Of a stretch of 64,000 nucleotides of DNA, positions 42,460 to 49,732 are shown piece after piece (the first letter of the stretch is position 1; the number at the start of each line of letters is the position of its first letter). Both the position numbers and the translations under genes were made by a program. This stretch comes from a virus. The DNA lies in IMG/VR virus record IMGVR_UViG_3300033153_007754, positions 62,001 through 126,000 of that record, one strand, 5' to 3'. Below the pieces are notes generated by a model, which saw only the letters and a list, made by a program, of their open reading frames with translations, made no database searches and was not told where the DNA came from.

Positions 42460-42909
42460 TTATTTTTTAGAAATCTTATCTAACACAACTGAATGTACAT
42501 TTTCTCTTACTATTTTATAATTGTATTTAGTTTTAAATTCATCATTAAAAAAGATATAATTATGTACCACTACACCATGAACATAACCATATAATCTTAG
42601 GTGACTTGGTGGATTAAGTTCTTTTATCATTTCTTTCGCAATCTTTATATTTTCTTTTCTAACTTCTTCATAGTCTTTCAATTTACCAACTTTTTTTAAT
42701 ATTCTTTCAAATAAATTTTCTGCTGTATTTTTTTCCAATACTTTCCAGTACCAACTATTGTTGTTTATATACACTTCCCATTCATTTTCGTATTCTAAAT
42801 ATTCTACATACCCGTAATATTTTCCTAATTCATTATATAATAAATCATCAATATCTTTTTCTATTTGTTTGATTATGTTAATGTTTAATGTTCTTTTACC
42901 CTTAGTCAT
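42460..42909 (-). CDS. Early hypothetical protein (149 aa)
   Basis: It has GGGAGGATTAT before the ATG and promoter copy E upstream. Aromatic-rich strands (YYGYVEYLEYENEWEVYINN) are followed by helices and an HGVVVHNYIFF strand. The 3' end is duplicated as a remnant at 43000-43075. No family is recognised. Confidence 0.65.
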   Translation of the reverse strand: MTKGKRTLNINIIKQIEKDIDDLLYNELGKYYGYVEYLEYENEWEVYINNNSWYWKVLEKNTAENLFERILKKVGKLKDYEEVRKENIKIAKEMIKELNPPSHLRLYGYVHGVVVHNYIFFNDEFKTKYNYKIVRENVHSVVLDKISKK

Positions 42910-42925
42910 ATAATCCTCCCAGATT

Positions 42926-42977
42926 GTGGTTTAATTGCCACCTATATACAATATACTCATTTATTTAAATTTGTCAA
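42926..42977 (-). promoter_or_regulatory. Sigma70-like promoter with variant 5' dyad (copy E)
   Basis: Minus strand: TTGACA (42972-42977), 16-bp spacer, TATATT (42950-42955), then GTGGCAATTAAACCAC (42926-42941). The outer pair has changed from A-T to G-C on both arms together, which keeps the stem; the inner pair is lost. Confidence 0.85.
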
Positions 42978-42999
42978 GGCTTTTCTTACTTTTTTTTGA

Positions 43000-43075
43000 T
43001 TATTTTTTAGATATATTACCTAATACAACTGAATGTACATTTTCTCTTAGAATTTTATTATTATATTTACTTTTG
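43000..43075 (-). pseudogene. Remnant copy of the 3' end of the 149-aa gene
   Basis: The minus strand encodes KYNNKILRENVHSVVLGNIS then KK-stop, matching the C-terminus KYNYKIVRENVHSVVLDKIS of the gene at 42460-42909, including stop and the following bases up to the next promoter. No start or upstream part remains. It shows that gene-plus-promoter cassettes have duplicated and decayed here. Confidence 0.75.
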
Positions 43076-43090
43076 TGGATTTATGTTTTT

Positions 43091-43477
43091 TTATTTATAT
43101 TCTCTAAATTGAACATGCTTGAATAGTGGTCTCTTTTTCACAGTACCATCCGGTAAAATTTCTTCACTACTTTCTCGCCGTGTTGTAGCATACACCGCAA
43201 TAATACCATTTTTTTTACCAAAATTAACTAGGTTATATGTTACACCAAACTCACCAGATATGAACAATACATCTCCTTTGTTTAATTTTGAGATTTCCTT
43301 TTTGAATGAGTTAAGCATTTCAGAATCCAATTCCCCATCAGGTGGTACCTGTGAAAATCTCTTTTGTAAATCCTCACTAATAGTTTTAAATTTTTCAATA
43401 CCATATTTTAATGTGGCATCTTTTTTTTGATTCTCATTCATTGGGTGGCTTGTCATTTTTAACATTGTCTTATTCAT
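43091..43477 (-). CDS. Csx20-like protein, putative ring nuclease / anti-CRISPR
   Basis: A 128-residue protein starting MNKTMLKMTSHPM after AGGAGAATGAT; an in-frame ATG inside the dyad hairpin is rejected. The order of segments is an N-terminal 'SHPMNENQKKDA', then SEDLQKRFSQVPPDGEL, then GDVLFISGEFGVTYNLVNF, AVYATTRRESSEEI and FKHVQFREYK. This follows what I recall of Csx20-type CRISPR-associated proteins ('...lP.eLq..ws.vPP... KGDyvLvQGdFGatY.mVnfa...GlipVYATTkRe..E....dG....vFkHVrFR.Y'). Csx20 is linked to type III systems and is reported as a ring nuclease. In a phage it would be expected to remove cyclic oligoadenylate. The family match is from memory; the activity is inferred. Confidence 0.6.
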   Translation of the reverse strand: MNKTMLKMTSHPMNENQKKDATLKYGIEKFKTISEDLQKRFSQVPPDGELDSEMLNSFKKEISKLNKGDVLFISGEFGVTYNLVNFGKKNGIIAVYATTRRESSEEILPDGTVKKRPLFKHVQFREYK

Positions 43478-43496
43478 ATCATTCTCCTGTTGAATC

Positions 43497-43548
43497 ATGG
43501 CTTAATTGCCATCTATCTATAACATACGGATTTTTTTAGATTTGTCAA
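43497..43548 (-). promoter_or_regulatory. Sigma70-like promoter with 5' dyad cassette (copy F)
   Basis: Minus strand: TTGACA (43543-43548), 16-bp spacer, TATGTT (43521-43526), then the perfect dyad ATGGCAATTAAGCCAT (43497-43512) and AGGAGAATG before the Csx20-like gene. The leader sequence after the dyad is almost identical to copy A. Confidence 0.88.
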
Positions 43549-43649
43549 GGGCTTTCTTACTTTTTTTGAAATTTAATTTGGATAAAAAACAATAGTACTA
43601 CACATGCTACCCATATAATACAGGAAATTAAAGTGAAATTAAGTTTTAT

Positions 43650-44387
43650 TTATATCCCAACAATATTTGGTTTAATTGGTTCTTTTTCATTAACACTTAT
43701 ATTTGCACGTTCTAATTTAATTTGTTTTTCCACATCATTTTCTTCAACTTCAGATTCATTAATTGTGAAATACTCATTAAATACATCTAATCCAATATTG
43801 TTAATCATAGTTTTACAAGATTTACATTTTCCACAATGACTTAAGACATCATCATGAATTAAGGGGTTTTCACACGTAGATATCATTTTTTTTAATTTAT
43901 CGTCAATCATATTCCATATATGTGTTTTTTTTATTTTAATCAAAGGGAATTTCAAAACAGGTCTTCTTACATATGTATGTATAAATGGTTTATAAGCATT
44001 ATATAATCTCTTGATTTCGGGTAAATAACTAATTGCATCATCACCCATAACATAACCTAGATGTATTTCATCAATGCTACTAGAAAAAATACTACACCCC
44101 ATAATCCATAACACCGGTTGTATTAAAGTTGCACTATACAGGTCACCTACTTTAATATCTACTTTCATTTGTGCACGATTAAATTCAACCCGATTGCCAT
44201 ACCTTTCTTTGAAATAATTATAAATTATATCACGAGCCTTGTTTTCCATCTTGGTTTGTGTTATGTTATTCCCTATTTCAAATTTAATTAAATAAACATG
44301 GTTGTCTGTGCTTGCTTCTAAAGCTTTTTGAATTAAATAAGTAGAATCCAAACCACCTGAAAACGGTATTAAAATATCTTTTCTCAT
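43650..44387 (-). CDS. queC: QueC-like 7-cyano-7-deazaguanine synthase
   Basis: A 245-residue PP-loop ATPase with SGGLDSTY at 9-16 and a C-terminal zinc site STCENPLI..SHCGKCKSCKTM at about 170-192, as in QueC (CG.C..C). QueC makes preQ0 from CDG using ATP and ammonia. In phages, preQ0-derived bases are put into DNA to block restriction. No QueD/QueE/FolE or DpdA-like gene is seen in this window, so the substrate may come from the host or from genes elsewhere. GGAAGG precedes the ATG. The last ~35 residues are an unusual charged extension. Confidence 0.8.
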   Translation of the reverse strand: MRKDILIPFSGGLDSTYLIQKALEASTDNHVYLIKFEIGNNITQTKMENKARDIIYNYFKERYGNRVEFNRAQMKVDIKVGDLYSATLIQPVLWIMGCSIFSSSIDEIHLGYVMGDDAISYLPEIKRLYNAYKPFIHTYVRRPVLKFPLIKIKKTHIWNMIDDKLKKMISTCENPLIHDDVLSHCGKCKSCKTMINNIGLDVFNEYFTINESEVEENDVEKQIKLERANISVNEKEPIKPNIVGI

Positions 44388-45055
44388 TATTTACCTTCCT
44401 TTTTAAAAAAAATATTAACTAATTGGCTTATATTATTATAATCAATATTTTTCTTGGTTACTAATATATTATCAATAACTTCTTCCATATCTATTAAAAC
44501 GCCTTCTTTAGTATTATATATATCAAAATCAATGAAATTATCCCCATTATCATATTCTAACACCAAATCATTTTCATAAAGTGGCGAAATAAATGGAAAA
44601 TGTTCTAATTGATTAGCAATTTTATTAATTATAAGTAAAACATCTTTATGTATCAAATATGAATATTTTTCTTTTAAATCTTTCAATCTTTTTTCAATCT
44701 TTTCTTTCACGCTTGCTTTGTCAATCTTTTTATAAAAATCCTTAACTAATTGATTTATATTATTATAATCAACTTTTTTTTCTTTTATTAATACATAATC
44801 AACCACTTCTTCCATATCTATTAAAACACCTTTTTCAGTATTATATATATGAAATTCAATATAATCATAATTCCAATAATATTCCAATATTACACCACGT
44901 TCAACACCACGTTCAATTAGTGGATTAACAAAAGGTGGTCGTTCTAATTTACTAGAAATATTATTAATTACAAGCAATACATCTTCATGTATTAGATATA
45001 AACGTTTTTCTTTTAAATCTTTCAATTTTTTTTCAATCTTTTCTTTCACATTCAT
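44387..45055 (-). CDS. Hypothetical protein with two tandem ~110-aa repeats
   Basis: A 222-residue protein made of two copies of one domain: VKEKIEKKLKDLKEKRLYLI and VKEKIEKRLKDLKEKYSYLI start the two halves, and GVLIDMEEVVDYVL and GVLIDMEEVIDNIL end them. Each half is helix - strands (ILEYYW..DYIEFHIYNT) - helix. A dimer-like fold within one chain is likely. No family is recognised. GGAGGG precedes the start. Confidence 0.7.
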   Translation of the reverse strand: MNVKEKIEKKLKDLKEKRLYLIHEDVLLVINNISSKLERPPFVNPLIERGVERGVILEYYWNYDYIEFHIYNTEKGVLIDMEEVVDYVLIKEKKVDYNNINQLVKDFYKKIDKASVKEKIEKRLKDLKEKYSYLIHKDVLLIINKIANQLEHFPFISPLYENDLVLEYDNGDNFIDFDIYNTKEGVLIDMEEVIDNILVTKKNIDYNNISQLVNIFFKKEGK

Positions 45056-45206
45056 TTATTTTACCCTCCAATTCAATTTTTTTACATTTATTTTTATATT
45101 CACAATTAAAACAACCTATTTTATTACAAGTACATTTTTCAAGTAAACATAGTTGTTTTTTAAGTATATCAATCTTTTTTTTCTTCAAAAACAACTCATT
45201 TTCCAT
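45033..45206 (-). CDS. Cys-rich small protein (57 aa)
   Basis: The start MENELFLKKKK has AGGTG upstream. The sequence is Lys-rich with a Cys cluster CTCNKIGCFNCEYKNKC that could bind zinc. It overlaps the tandem-repeat gene by 23 nt and the upstream gene by 11 nt. The function is unknown. Confidence 0.55.
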   Translation of the reverse strand: MENELFLKKKKIDILKKQLCLLEKCTCNKIGCFNCEYKNKCKKIELEGKINECERKD

Positions 45207-45627
45207 TATGCACACCTATAGAAAATAACCCACGTTCTTTTTTAAATGGACTACTAAATAACGTTCTAATACTAATATAATCAGCGGAATTATCAAACCA
45301 TTCTTCATCAATGCATATACTAATTAAATGTATGGGATATATTTCTTTTTTTTCTTTATTACATCTATCTAATATGATTTTATCAACTTCATTCACAAAC
45401 TTTTTGATGAAATCATTTGAATATAAATATTCTTTAAGATTTATAGTAAAACCATTCAAATATAAATGCGAAAAAAGCCTTAATAAATCGTGTTTTACTT
45501 CCTTATCTTCAATTCCATATTCACTTATCACTCTATATACGTATCTTATACTAATATTCTCTACAAATTCATATAGCTTTCTTATAGCCTTGTTATTATG
45601 TTCTGATGTTACAAAATATTCATCCAT
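45196..45627 (-). CDS. Hypothetical helical protein (143 aa)
   Basis: The start MDEYFVTSEHNN is preceded by GTGGGTAAAC. It is mostly helical, with YEFVENISIRYVYRVISEYG and IHLISICIDEEWFDN. It is the first gene of a compact four-gene cluster ending with QueC. No family is recognised. Confidence 0.6.
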   Translation of the reverse strand: MDEYFVTSEHNNKAIRKLYEFVENISIRYVYRVISEYGIEDKEVKHDLLRLFSHLYLNGFTINLKEYLYSNDFIKKFVNEVDKIILDRCNKEKKEIYPIHLISICIDEEWFDNSADYISIRTLFSSPFKKERGLFSIGVHNGK

Positions 45628-45694
45628 GTTTACCCACAAAAAATTAACTATGTGTATAATATCATAAGACTTAAATTTAAGGAATTAAATTGAT

Positions 45695-46471
45695 TTATTT
45701 AGTTTTTCTGAATGACTTTTTAATATCAAAACCAGCTTTTTTTATTTTAGTGTTATTACAGACTTCTGGTATGTTTTTTTCATTAAATCTTGCCGTATAC
45801 ATCAATATTTCCTGATATGCTTCAGTGTGTTCAACTGGTGCATTTATAAATTTTAATGGTATATTTTCTGATACACTCCAAATGGATTCTTCTGGTTTAA
45901 CGTAGTTTGGTTTAACAGGAAAATACGCCCATGAAACATTGCCGTTTTCACCTATTGGAAAAGCATTAAATATAATATTCAAAGAATAAACTTTATTTTT
46001 CATACAATATTCATCAAACACTTTTTTATTTAATATTTTATTAATATTTTTAAAATATTTTTGGTTTTGTCTTGCTTCATATTTATATAAATCATCAATA
46101 TCATAAAAAAATGGACTCACACCCCTACGTTCTTTACGTAATGTCATATAATGATAATAAAGATTTTTAAATCTATCATTTATCTCATAAAAGAATTCGT
46201 TTTTTGGGATTTCCGCACCATCTTTCTCAAAAACTATATAAGGATAGAATTTTCCACAAAAAAACAACACACCCGTTAATAACCCAATATTATCATAATA
46301 TTGCATTTTAGGGATGGCATCCCTATCTGATATAAAAGTGTCAAGTTCTTTTTCTTTCATATCTGTTACATTATTAAAAACCCGTCTTATATTAGTTTCC
46401 TGATAATCATATGCATAAAACATATAATCATAGAAATCATTGTAATTAGAATGTAATACTTTATTTTTCAT
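45695..46471 (-). CDS. Hypothetical protein (258 aa)
   Basis: The start follows GAAGGAAAAT. It is soluble, with YDNIGLLTGVLFFCGKFYPY in the first half and IFNAFPIGENGNVSWAYFPV in the second, both beta-like. It contains many Tyr/Phe. Its position downstream of a sigma70-like promoter at 46954-46982, with a membrane peptide and a 129-aa gene between, suggests early expression. No family is recognised. Confidence 0.65.
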   Translation of the reverse strand: MKNKVLHSNYNDFYDYMFYAYDYQETNIRRVFNNVTDMKEKELDTFISDRDAIPKMQYYDNIGLLTGVLFFCGKFYPYIVFEKDGAEIPKNEFFYEINDRFKNLYYHYMTLRKERRGVSPFFYDIDDLYKYEARQNQKYFKNINKILNKKVFDEYCMKNKVYSLNIIFNAFPIGENGNVSWAYFPVKPNYVKPEESIWSVSENIPLKFINAPVEHTEAYQEILMYTARFNEKNIPEVCNNTKIKKAGFDIKKSFRKTK

Positions 46472-46544
46472 ATTTTCCTTCTACTATTTTTTTGAGTTTA
46501 ACCCAGAGATAAAGGGCTATAAGGGATAGTACTATATTAATCAT
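46461..46544 (-). CDS. Candidate 27-aa membrane peptide
   Basis: A short frame starting inside the stop region of the 129-aa gene (ATG overlaps its last codons) and ending inside the start of the 258-aa gene. The product MINIVLSLIALYLWVKLKK plus a charged tail is a single membrane helix. Overlap at both ends suggests translational coupling. No separate ribosome site is seen, so it is tentative. Confidence 0.4.
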   Translation of the reverse strand: MINIVLSLIALYLWVKLKKIVEGKYEK

Positions 46545-46926
46545 TTCTAACAAGAAAAAATTGTGACTTCTCATCAATATAATTTTTACCCACATAACAC
46601 CTTTTTTTGGTTTTTCTGTCTATAATACCTGTAACCAAACTACCATTATTAAATATAATTTTATCACCTATTTTTAAATTTTTATAATCAGGCAATTTAT
46701 CTAAATTATCTGGTAAAATAATTGTGTTATGTTGCCCTGAATGGAATAAAAATCTTTTATTGTTATCTAAAGTAGAATACACCACTATCAAACATTTTTT
46801 TTGAGATGGTGAAACCCCTACTTTACATATAGATAAACCTTTTCCACGGTTATATGTGCCTGTCCCATTTTGTGTTATAATAACCTTTGTGTCAACTTTT
46901 GCTGTCATAATATCAATGTTTTTCAT
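46537..46926 (-). CDS. Hypothetical protein (129 aa)
   Basis: It is driven by a consensus sigma70-like promoter, with GGGAGTGAAGT before the ATG. Strand-rich, with IITQNGTGTYNRGKG, CLIVVYSTLDNNKRF and a basic segment TGIIDRKTKKRCYVG. It could be a small KOW/SH3-like fold. No family is recognised. Confidence 0.6.
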   Translation of the reverse strand: MKNIDIMTAKVDTKVIITQNGTGTYNRGKGLSICKVGVSPSQKKCLIVVYSTLDNNKRFLFHSGQHNTIILPDNLDKLPDYKNLKIGDKIIFNNGSLVTGIIDRKTKKRCYVGKNYIDEKSQFFLVRND

Positions 46927-46953
46927 ACTTCACTCCCTTAAAAACATATAAAC

Positions 46954-46982
46954 AGTATATAAGACAATTTCCAATATGTCAA
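46954..46982 (-). promoter_or_regulatory. Sigma70-like promoter without dyad
   Basis: TTGACA (46977-46982) and TATACT (46954-46959) on the minus strand with a 17-bp spacer, 27 nt before the start at 46926. It is one of the best consensus promoters here but lacks the dyad. Confidence 0.8.
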
Positions 46983-46986
46983 GTTA

Positions 46987-47196
46987 TTAATAAGTTTTCC
47001 CATAAATAAAACGACCAAACACCTTTAAGAAAATACCCACTACCATATCAAATAAAAATAAACCGATATAAAGCACAACAAAGGCAATTATAATTGCAAA
47101 AGTTCCAGCCCAACCTAATTGTGAAGCACCTACAATTTTAAGTACAATCATAAATATTTGTATTAAAAATAATAATTCAATCAATTTTTCCTCCAT
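46987..47196 (-). CDS. Two-helix membrane protein (69 aa)
   Basis: MEEKLIELLFLIQIFMIVLK forms the first helix, and a second spans about residues 29-60 (FAIIIAFVVLYIGLFLFDMVVGIFL). The N-terminus resembles the small phage 'transmembrane Fragile-X-F' proteins. The start lies inside the 3' end of the DUF5662 gene, implying coupling. The function is unknown. Confidence 0.6.
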   Translation of the reverse strand: MEEKLIELLFLIQIFMIVLKIVGASQLGWAGTFAIIIAFVVLYIGLFLFDMVVGIFLKVFGRFIYGKTY

Positions 47197-47738
47197 ATTT
47201 CGTTAATTAACATATAAATAGTATTTTCTTGTTGTGTAGTAAAAGAAGCTTTAGTATTAATAAATCTTTCAGCCCAAATACATGGTGACTTATTAAATTC
47301 TTGTGATAGTGCACACCAATCACAAACCATTTCTGCCATTGATGGGTAATCCATTGTTGTTGCATCCACAATATTACCAGAACCCAATTCACCAATATTA
47401 AAATTTTTATCCCAAAACAGTGGATTATGTTTGTTGGTTGTCATATGATGGAATCTAGCTTGTTTGAATTCTTCCTTTATTTTATCATTAACAACATAAT
47501 CCACTGTTTCATTTAATCTTTTTGATTCATGCAAATCTGTTAATAAAATATAAGGTTCAAGCTCAATTTTAGAAAACTTACTTCCATCATGTTTTTTAAT
47601 TTCTTTAAATTCATCAGGTGTTATTAACCCTAAGTCAACCATTTTTTTAGCAAAATGTACAACTAATGCAATGTGTATAGCTGTACGTTTTACGAAATAT
47701 TCCATCATTTCACGTGTTGTATGCTTACTACATTCCAT
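47181..47738 (-). CDS. DUF5662-family protein
   Basis: A 185-residue protein; the ATG is taken over an adjacent GTG because of the spacing to GAGG. It contains the family's ordered motifs: HDGSKFSKIELEPY ('HD.SKl...E...y'), then ARFHHMTTNKHNPLFW ('H...n.HHpehy'), then ATTMDYPSMAEMVCDW ('Mdl.dl.EM.cDW.A'). The His/Asp pattern suggests an HD-like metal site. The family is widespread in phages and its activity is not known to me. Confidence 0.8.
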   Translation of the reverse strand: MECSKHTTREMMEYFVKRTAIHIALVVHFAKKMVDLGLITPDEFKEIKKHDGSKFSKIELEPYILLTDLHESKRLNETVDYVVNDKIKEEFKQARFHHMTTNKHNPLFWDKNFNIGELGSGNIVDATTMDYPSMAEMVCDWCALSQEFNKSPCIWAERFINTKASFTTQQENTIYMLINEIWRKN

Positions 47739-48193
47739 CACACCACCTCATTTAATATTTCAAGTATCTTTTCTTCATTATTAAAATCAAATAAATTCGG
47801 ATTAACATAAAAATTATTAGTAAAACAATTAATGTATTTACCACACTTTAATATTTCACCATCAAAACTTTTTAGTCTTAACTTATCTTCATGTTTTACA
47901 AGCATAAATTTTGTCTTAAATACTTGTTGTCTTAATTTATTTAATTCATTTACCATTTTTTTTGTTAATTTATCAGGTTTTACAGCACTATATACATCTA
48001 ATAAGGTTAGTTTTTTTACGCTTAATATATTATCTTTATCAATAAATATTTTATCACCATCTTCAACATCAATACGTTTGGCTTCTTGTATTAATTTTAT
48101 TTTTTTTCCATTTATTTTAACACCTTTTTCTGTCAATACTTTATTTATAGCATCACCATAAACACATGTTAAATAACCATATAAATTAATCAC
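47738..48193 (-). CDS. Hypothetical protein (151 aa)
   Basis: A GTG start is favoured by a GGAG eight bases upstream (another in-frame GTG three codons earlier overlaps that site). N-terminal half: GVKINGKKIKLIQEAKRIDV and GDKIFIDKDNILSV look like an S4-like or small beta domain. The C-terminal half is mixed. The stop overlaps the DUF5662 start (TGATG). No family is assigned. Confidence 0.55.
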   Translation of the reverse strand: MINLYGYLTCVYGDAINKVLTEKGVKINGKKIKLIQEAKRIDVEDGDKIFIDKDNILSVKKLTLLDVYSAVKPDKLTKKMVNELNKLRQQVFKTKFMLVKHEDKLRLKSFDGEILKCGKYINCFTNNFYVNPNLFDFNNEEKILEILNEVV

Positions 48194-48479
48194 AGTATTC
48201 ACTCCTTTCTTTTGCCATTTTATAAATTTGTTTGATAACTAAAACATTCAATAAATCTATATAGAAATCTGTAAAATTGACAACCTCTTTCACGCTATAA
48301 TCACTTGTCTCATCAAATTTACTTAAATCATTAAAAAACTCTTTGAATTCATCCAAAAGCGTTTCAGAATCAAGCTTGTTTGTAAAATACCCATCAACAC
48401 CACACCCAAGCAGTAGGTTAAACCTTTTTTTTGTATCTTCTATGATTTTTACAAATAACACATATTCCAAATCTTCCAT
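48186..48479 (-). CDS. Hypothetical acidic helical protein (97 aa)
   Basis: It starts after GGGGAAATT. Acidic and helical, with FNLLLGCGVDGYFTNKLDSE and a C-terminal helix. It lies downstream of the RNA ligase gene and overlaps the next gene by 8 nt. No family is recognised. Confidence 0.6.
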   Translation of the reverse strand: MEDLEYVLFVKIIEDTKKRFNLLLGCGVDGYFTNKLDSETLLDEFKEFFNDLSKFDETSDYSVKEVVNFTDFYIDLLNVLVIKQIYKMAKERSEYCD

Positions 48480-48553
48480 AATTTCCCCATTATAAAAAAG
48501 GATTGAAAAAATTCAATCAGGTTATTATAAGTTTTTTGTGATATTTAATAAAT

Positions 48554-49666
48554 TTATTTTTTTAGAATGGTTTTGATTTCTAGTGCTATCTTTGCGTTAC
48601 TATGTTTTTGTATATCTTTTATATCAATTTCGTTCCCATCAGCATCAATAACCAAATCACAATTAATTTCATATTTACCATCCAACTCACTAATAAAATC
48701 TTTTGTTGCATCAGAATGTATAATTGTGATAAATTTAGATATTTCCTGATGTGATTTTACACCACCTTCTCTTGATATAATAGAGTTAATTCTGTGTGTT
48801 GTGATATAAGCAGAATAAATAGGGATTAAAGGATTATTGAATTTCACTTTTTTATTACTATTCTTTTTATTAACACCACTTTTATCATTAAATTTAATAG
48901 ATTTCTTTTTAATATAATAAGTGTTTGCACCATTGAATTTTAAATCATATGGCTTAATTACAATACCTTCTATCATATCACTACCATAAAGGCTTTTTGC
49001 GTTCTCAACATCAAATTCAAGGGCTTCTTTTAATGTTTTAACACCATAATCTTTAATATAATATTCAGATAATCCCAATTCATTAAATAATTCTTTAGTT
49101 TTTTTAGGACTTATTAATTCACCATCCAAAAATAAATCATAAAATACTATTTGTTTATGTTTTGAATATCTAATTTCTTTCTGTATACCATCACCAAACA
49201 TTTCACATTCTAATACAATATGTTTGTGTTTATTTTTATAAAAATCTGCAATAGTGTTTATAACATTTTGATAGTCTTTCACTACATTTTTATGTTCAAA
49301 AAAGTTAATGTTTTCACTTAAATACATAGTTCTTTTACCATAATCAACCACCATTTCTTGACCATCAAAAAATATTGATATTGCAAAATGTGTTCCATGA
49401 ATTTTAGATGTTAAAATCCATTCTTGATTGTTATTAGTATTTATTAAAAGTTTATCTAATTTAGTGTTATAATGATTACCAATTGAGCTGTATTTTCTAA
49501 ATGGAATTAATGTCAATTCACCATTTATTTTTTTATGGATAATACCACTCAATAGAATTCCACAATTAGAACATTTTTTATTGGTAATTTTTCTTTTAAA
49601 TTCATTTAAATCACCAATATTTACAATTTTACTTTCACCACAACTACAATTAATTACATAATTCAT
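48554..49666 (-). CDS. RNA ligase 2 (Rnl2-like) with N-terminal zinc ribbon
   Basis: A 370-residue nucleotidyltransferase. Motif I SKIHGTHFAI (Lys88 adenylated), motif III FYDLFLDGE, motif IV MIEGIVIKP, motif V YIKKKSIKF: these fit T4 Rnl2-type ligases, which seal nicks in RNA duplexes. Before the core lies a ~40-residue zinc ribbon (CSC, then KKCSNCG at C32/C35), which T4 Rnl2 does not have. It is expressed from the dyad promoter copy G with CAGGAGG before the ATG, so it is likely an early RNA-repair enzyme. Confidence 0.88.
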   Translation of the reverse strand: MNYVINCSCGESKIVNIGDLNEFKRKITNKKCSNCGILLSGIIHKKINGELTLIPFRKYSSIGNHYNTKLDKLLINTNNNQEWILTSKIHGTHFAISIFFDGQEMVVDYGKRTMYLSENINFFEHKNVVKDYQNVINTIADFYKNKHKHIVLECEMFGDGIQKEIRYSKHKQIVFYDLFLDGELISPKKTKELFNELGLSEYYIKDYGVKTLKEALEFDVENAKSLYGSDMIEGIVIKPYDLKFNGANTYYIKKKSIKFNDKSGVNKKNSNKKVKFNNPLIPIYSAYITTHRINSIISREGGVKSHQEISKFITIIHSDATKDFISELDGKYEINCDLVIDADGNEIDIKDIQKHSNAKIALEIKTILKK

Positions 49667-49678
49667 AAAAACCTCCTG

Positions 49679-49727
49679 ATGGGATAATTCCCATTATAAT
49701 AATATTTTATTATGTATTTTTTGTCAA
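49679..49727 (-). promoter_or_regulatory. Sigma70-like promoter with covaried 5' dyad (copy G)
   Basis: Minus strand: TTGACA (49722-49727), 17-bp spacer, TATTAT (49699-49704), then ATGGGAATTATCCCAT (49679-49694). Compared with ATGGCAATTAAGCCAT, the inner stem pair is swapped C-G to G-C on both arms, while the AATTA loop core is kept. CAGGAGG and the Rnl2-like gene follow. Confidence 0.75.
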
Positions 49728-49732
49728 GTTTT

